From contig JAJOKI010000112.1 in NCBI GenBank assembly GCA_021129915.1, forward strand, positions 1-7,337: 7,337 nt of DNA, given 5' to 3'. A model generated the notes under the pieces. The model made no database searches, had not been told where the DNA came from, and worked only from the letters and a program-made list of their open reading frames with translations. The position numbers and the translations under genes were made by a program. The stretch comes from Methanocellales archaeon (GTDB lineage Archaea; Halobacteriota; UBA148; JAJOKI01). This document shows positions 5,966 to 7,337 of this stretch, one piece after another (positions within the stretch are counted from its first letter, which is position 1; each line of letters begins with the position of its first letter).

Positions 5966-7337
5966 AGATTGGCGAGGTCATATCGGCATCCGTGTCAGGA
6001 GGTATCGAGGCAAAACTGGAACTCAATAATCCAGAGGAATTGAAGATTGGGTATCCCATCATCGTCGAGGGTCAAAAATATGATTTTTACTGTGTAGTAC
6101 AGGACATTCGCAACCCTGCGACTGGAATTATCGAACAAATCGCAGGATCTGAATTGGGAAAATCGGTCGTGCCGATGATTTCGCCCGGCATTCATGAGAG
6201 CTATGCAGGCCAGATATTCTTCTCAAAGGCGCTGCTAAAGCCAATTCAGTTGGTCAGTGAAGACGGCAGATTGTACGGACCGGAGACGATACCGCCATAT
6301 TTCTCCCTGGTTCGAACAGCTGCCCATGAAGATGTCCAGAAGATTTACCAGCCCACGGAGACTTCCATGCCGATTGGCTCCTTGCGCGGCATATCGGACT
6401 TTGAAATTCAACTGGACTTCGCCAGGTTGACCGAAAAGCCATTTGCACTTTTTGGACGCACCGGCATGGGAAAAAGCATTCTGTGCAAGATTGTGTGCAA
6501 TTCTATTTTGACAAAGGACATTGCGAGCATGCTTTTATTTGACATGCACCAGGAATACGGCACATTCTCCAAAGGCGACAATTCTCCTGGTTTGAAGTTT
6601 TCATTTCCTCAAAAAGTGGAGACGTTCTCCCTGGACCCAGCGAACAGCGAGGCCAGGCCATTTGTAATCAGTTCGAGAGAGATAACGCCCTCTGACATCA
6701 TCATCGCCTTTCAGGATCTGTCGGATTCCATGATCGATGCCATATATGCAGTAGATAAAATAAAGGGTGACAGAGACCTTGTGACTGCGATTCGAGAGGC
6801 GACACCAGACGCAGACGGAAGGATTCACGCAGGTGCACTTCAGGCCCTCCAGCGGAGGATCGCGCGCATGGAGCGATTTGATTTTGTTCGGGATACATCT
6901 TCCGACATATTGAGCCAACTGGTGTCGCTTATCAAAGCCAGAAAATCCATCGTTTTGGATTTCGGAAAATACGGGCAGGATACGACTGCTTATCTTTTCG
7001 TAGCGAACATAGTGGTGAGGCGCCTATACAACCTTTATACTGGTAAGACGGAAGGGTTTCCACGCCTTGTGGTCTTCCTCGAAGAAGCACATAAATTCCT
7101 GGACCCGCGGATAGCATCACACACGACATTTGATAAATTGGCTCGCGAGACCAGAAAGTTCAATCTGATACTGGCATTGATCGATCAGCGCCCCTCGCGC
7201 ATCGATGACGAAGTTCGGAGTCAACTGGCGAACAGATTGATTTTATCGCTCAAGGAGCCGAACGATATCGCCTCTGCGCTGGCTGGCATCCCAGATAGGA
7301 GTACATGGGAGGGCATAGTCGGCGCGATGTCCCCAAA
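5962..7337 (+). CDS. herA: HerA hexameric DNA translocase ATPase, C-terminus beyond the window
   Basis: FtsK/HerA-family motor (HAS-barrel plus DUF87-type ATPase) that pumps duplex DNA into NurA during end resection. 458 codons are present and open to the right edge. Residues 1 to about 110 form the HAS-barrel (MKIGEVISASVSGG...). Walker A is GRTGMGKS (165-172), followed by LLFDMHQEYG (191-200), the family's D-x-H-x-EYG motif. Walker B is VVFLEEAHKFL (370-380, acidic Glu374/Glu375), followed by ARETRKFN (394-401), DQRPSRIDDEV (408-418) and SQLANRLILSL, the sensor and arginine-finger region. Homologues have about 500-600 residues, so only the C-terminal latch is missing. The EEAHKFL, DMHQEYG and DQRPS wording is what I recall from bacterial HerA proteins of Chloroflexota/cyanobacteria. 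The start overlaps the nurA stop as ATGA. Confidence 0.93.
   Translation, partial: MKIGEVISASVSGGIEAKLELNNPEELKIGYPIIVEGQKYDFYCVVQDIRNPATGIIEQIAGSELGKSVVPMISPGIHESYAGQIFFSKALLKPIQLVSEDGRLYGPETIPPYFSLVRTAAHEDVQKIYQPTETSMPIGSLRGISDFEIQLDFARLTEKPFALFGRTGMGKSILCKIVCNSILTKDIASMLLFDMHQEYGTFSKGDNSPGLKFSFPQKVETFSLDPANSEARPFVISSREITPSDIIIAFQDLSDSMIDAIYAVDKIKGDRDLVTAIREATPDADGRIHAGALQALQRRIARMERFDFVRDTSSDILSQLVSLIKARKSIVLDFGKYGQDTTAYLFVANIVVRRLYNLYTGKTEGFPRLVVFLEEAHKFLDPRIASHTTFDKLARETRKFNLILALIDQRPSRIDDEVRSQLANRLILSLKEPNDIASALAGIPDRSTWEGIVGAMSP

Overview
The window looks archaeal, probably from a mesophilic or moderately thermophilic euryarchaeote of the Methanosarcina/ANME-like (Halobacteriota) kind. 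The leftward gene encodes an archaeal-type DNA topoisomerase VI subunit B whose N-terminus reads like methanogen versions. Ribosome-binding sites are GGAGGT or AAGGTGA, and base composition looks balanced. The taxon is inferred from memory of protein sequences and has not been tested.

Layout: positions 1-1174 (minus strand) hold the 5' two-thirds or so of top6B, which runs off the left edge. A 124-bp AT-rich divergent intergenic region (1175-1298) separates it from a rightward, tightly packed operon of four DNA-end-processing genes: mre11/sbcD-like nuclease (1299-2504), rad50-like SMC ATPase (2494-4872), nurA nuclease (4862-5965) and herA translocase (5962 to the right edge, truncated). mre11/rad50 and rad50/nurA each overlap by exactly 11 nt, with a GGAGGT five bases before the downstream start. 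nurA/herA overlap by ATGA. No RNA genes, insertion sequences or CRISPR arrays were seen.

How the genes work together: Mre11-Rad50 senses and trims DNA double-strand ends. The HerA hexamer pumps DNA into the attached NurA nuclease, which resects the end to leave a 3' tail for RadA recombinase. Top VI (Top6B with Top6A) passes duplexes through a transient double-strand break. A break-making enzyme and a break-processing set are therefore divergently transcribed from one short spacer.

What stands out: (1) the Rad50-like protein has no CxxC zinc hook and no proline in about 420 residues of coiled coil, although all its ATPase motifs are intact. (2) A 19-nt perfect palindrome lies where the coiled-coil apex should be. 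(3) Two back-to-back perfect hairpins (10-bp and 11-bp stems, 3-nt loops) sit on the rad50 stop/nurA start junction and look like a translational-coupling switch. (4) The Mre11, Rad50 and HerA sequences resemble the HerA-NurA-SbcCD-like cassettes I associate with bacteria such as Chloroflexota and cyanobacteria more than classical archaeal Mre11-Rad50, which suggests a distinct lineage of this machine.
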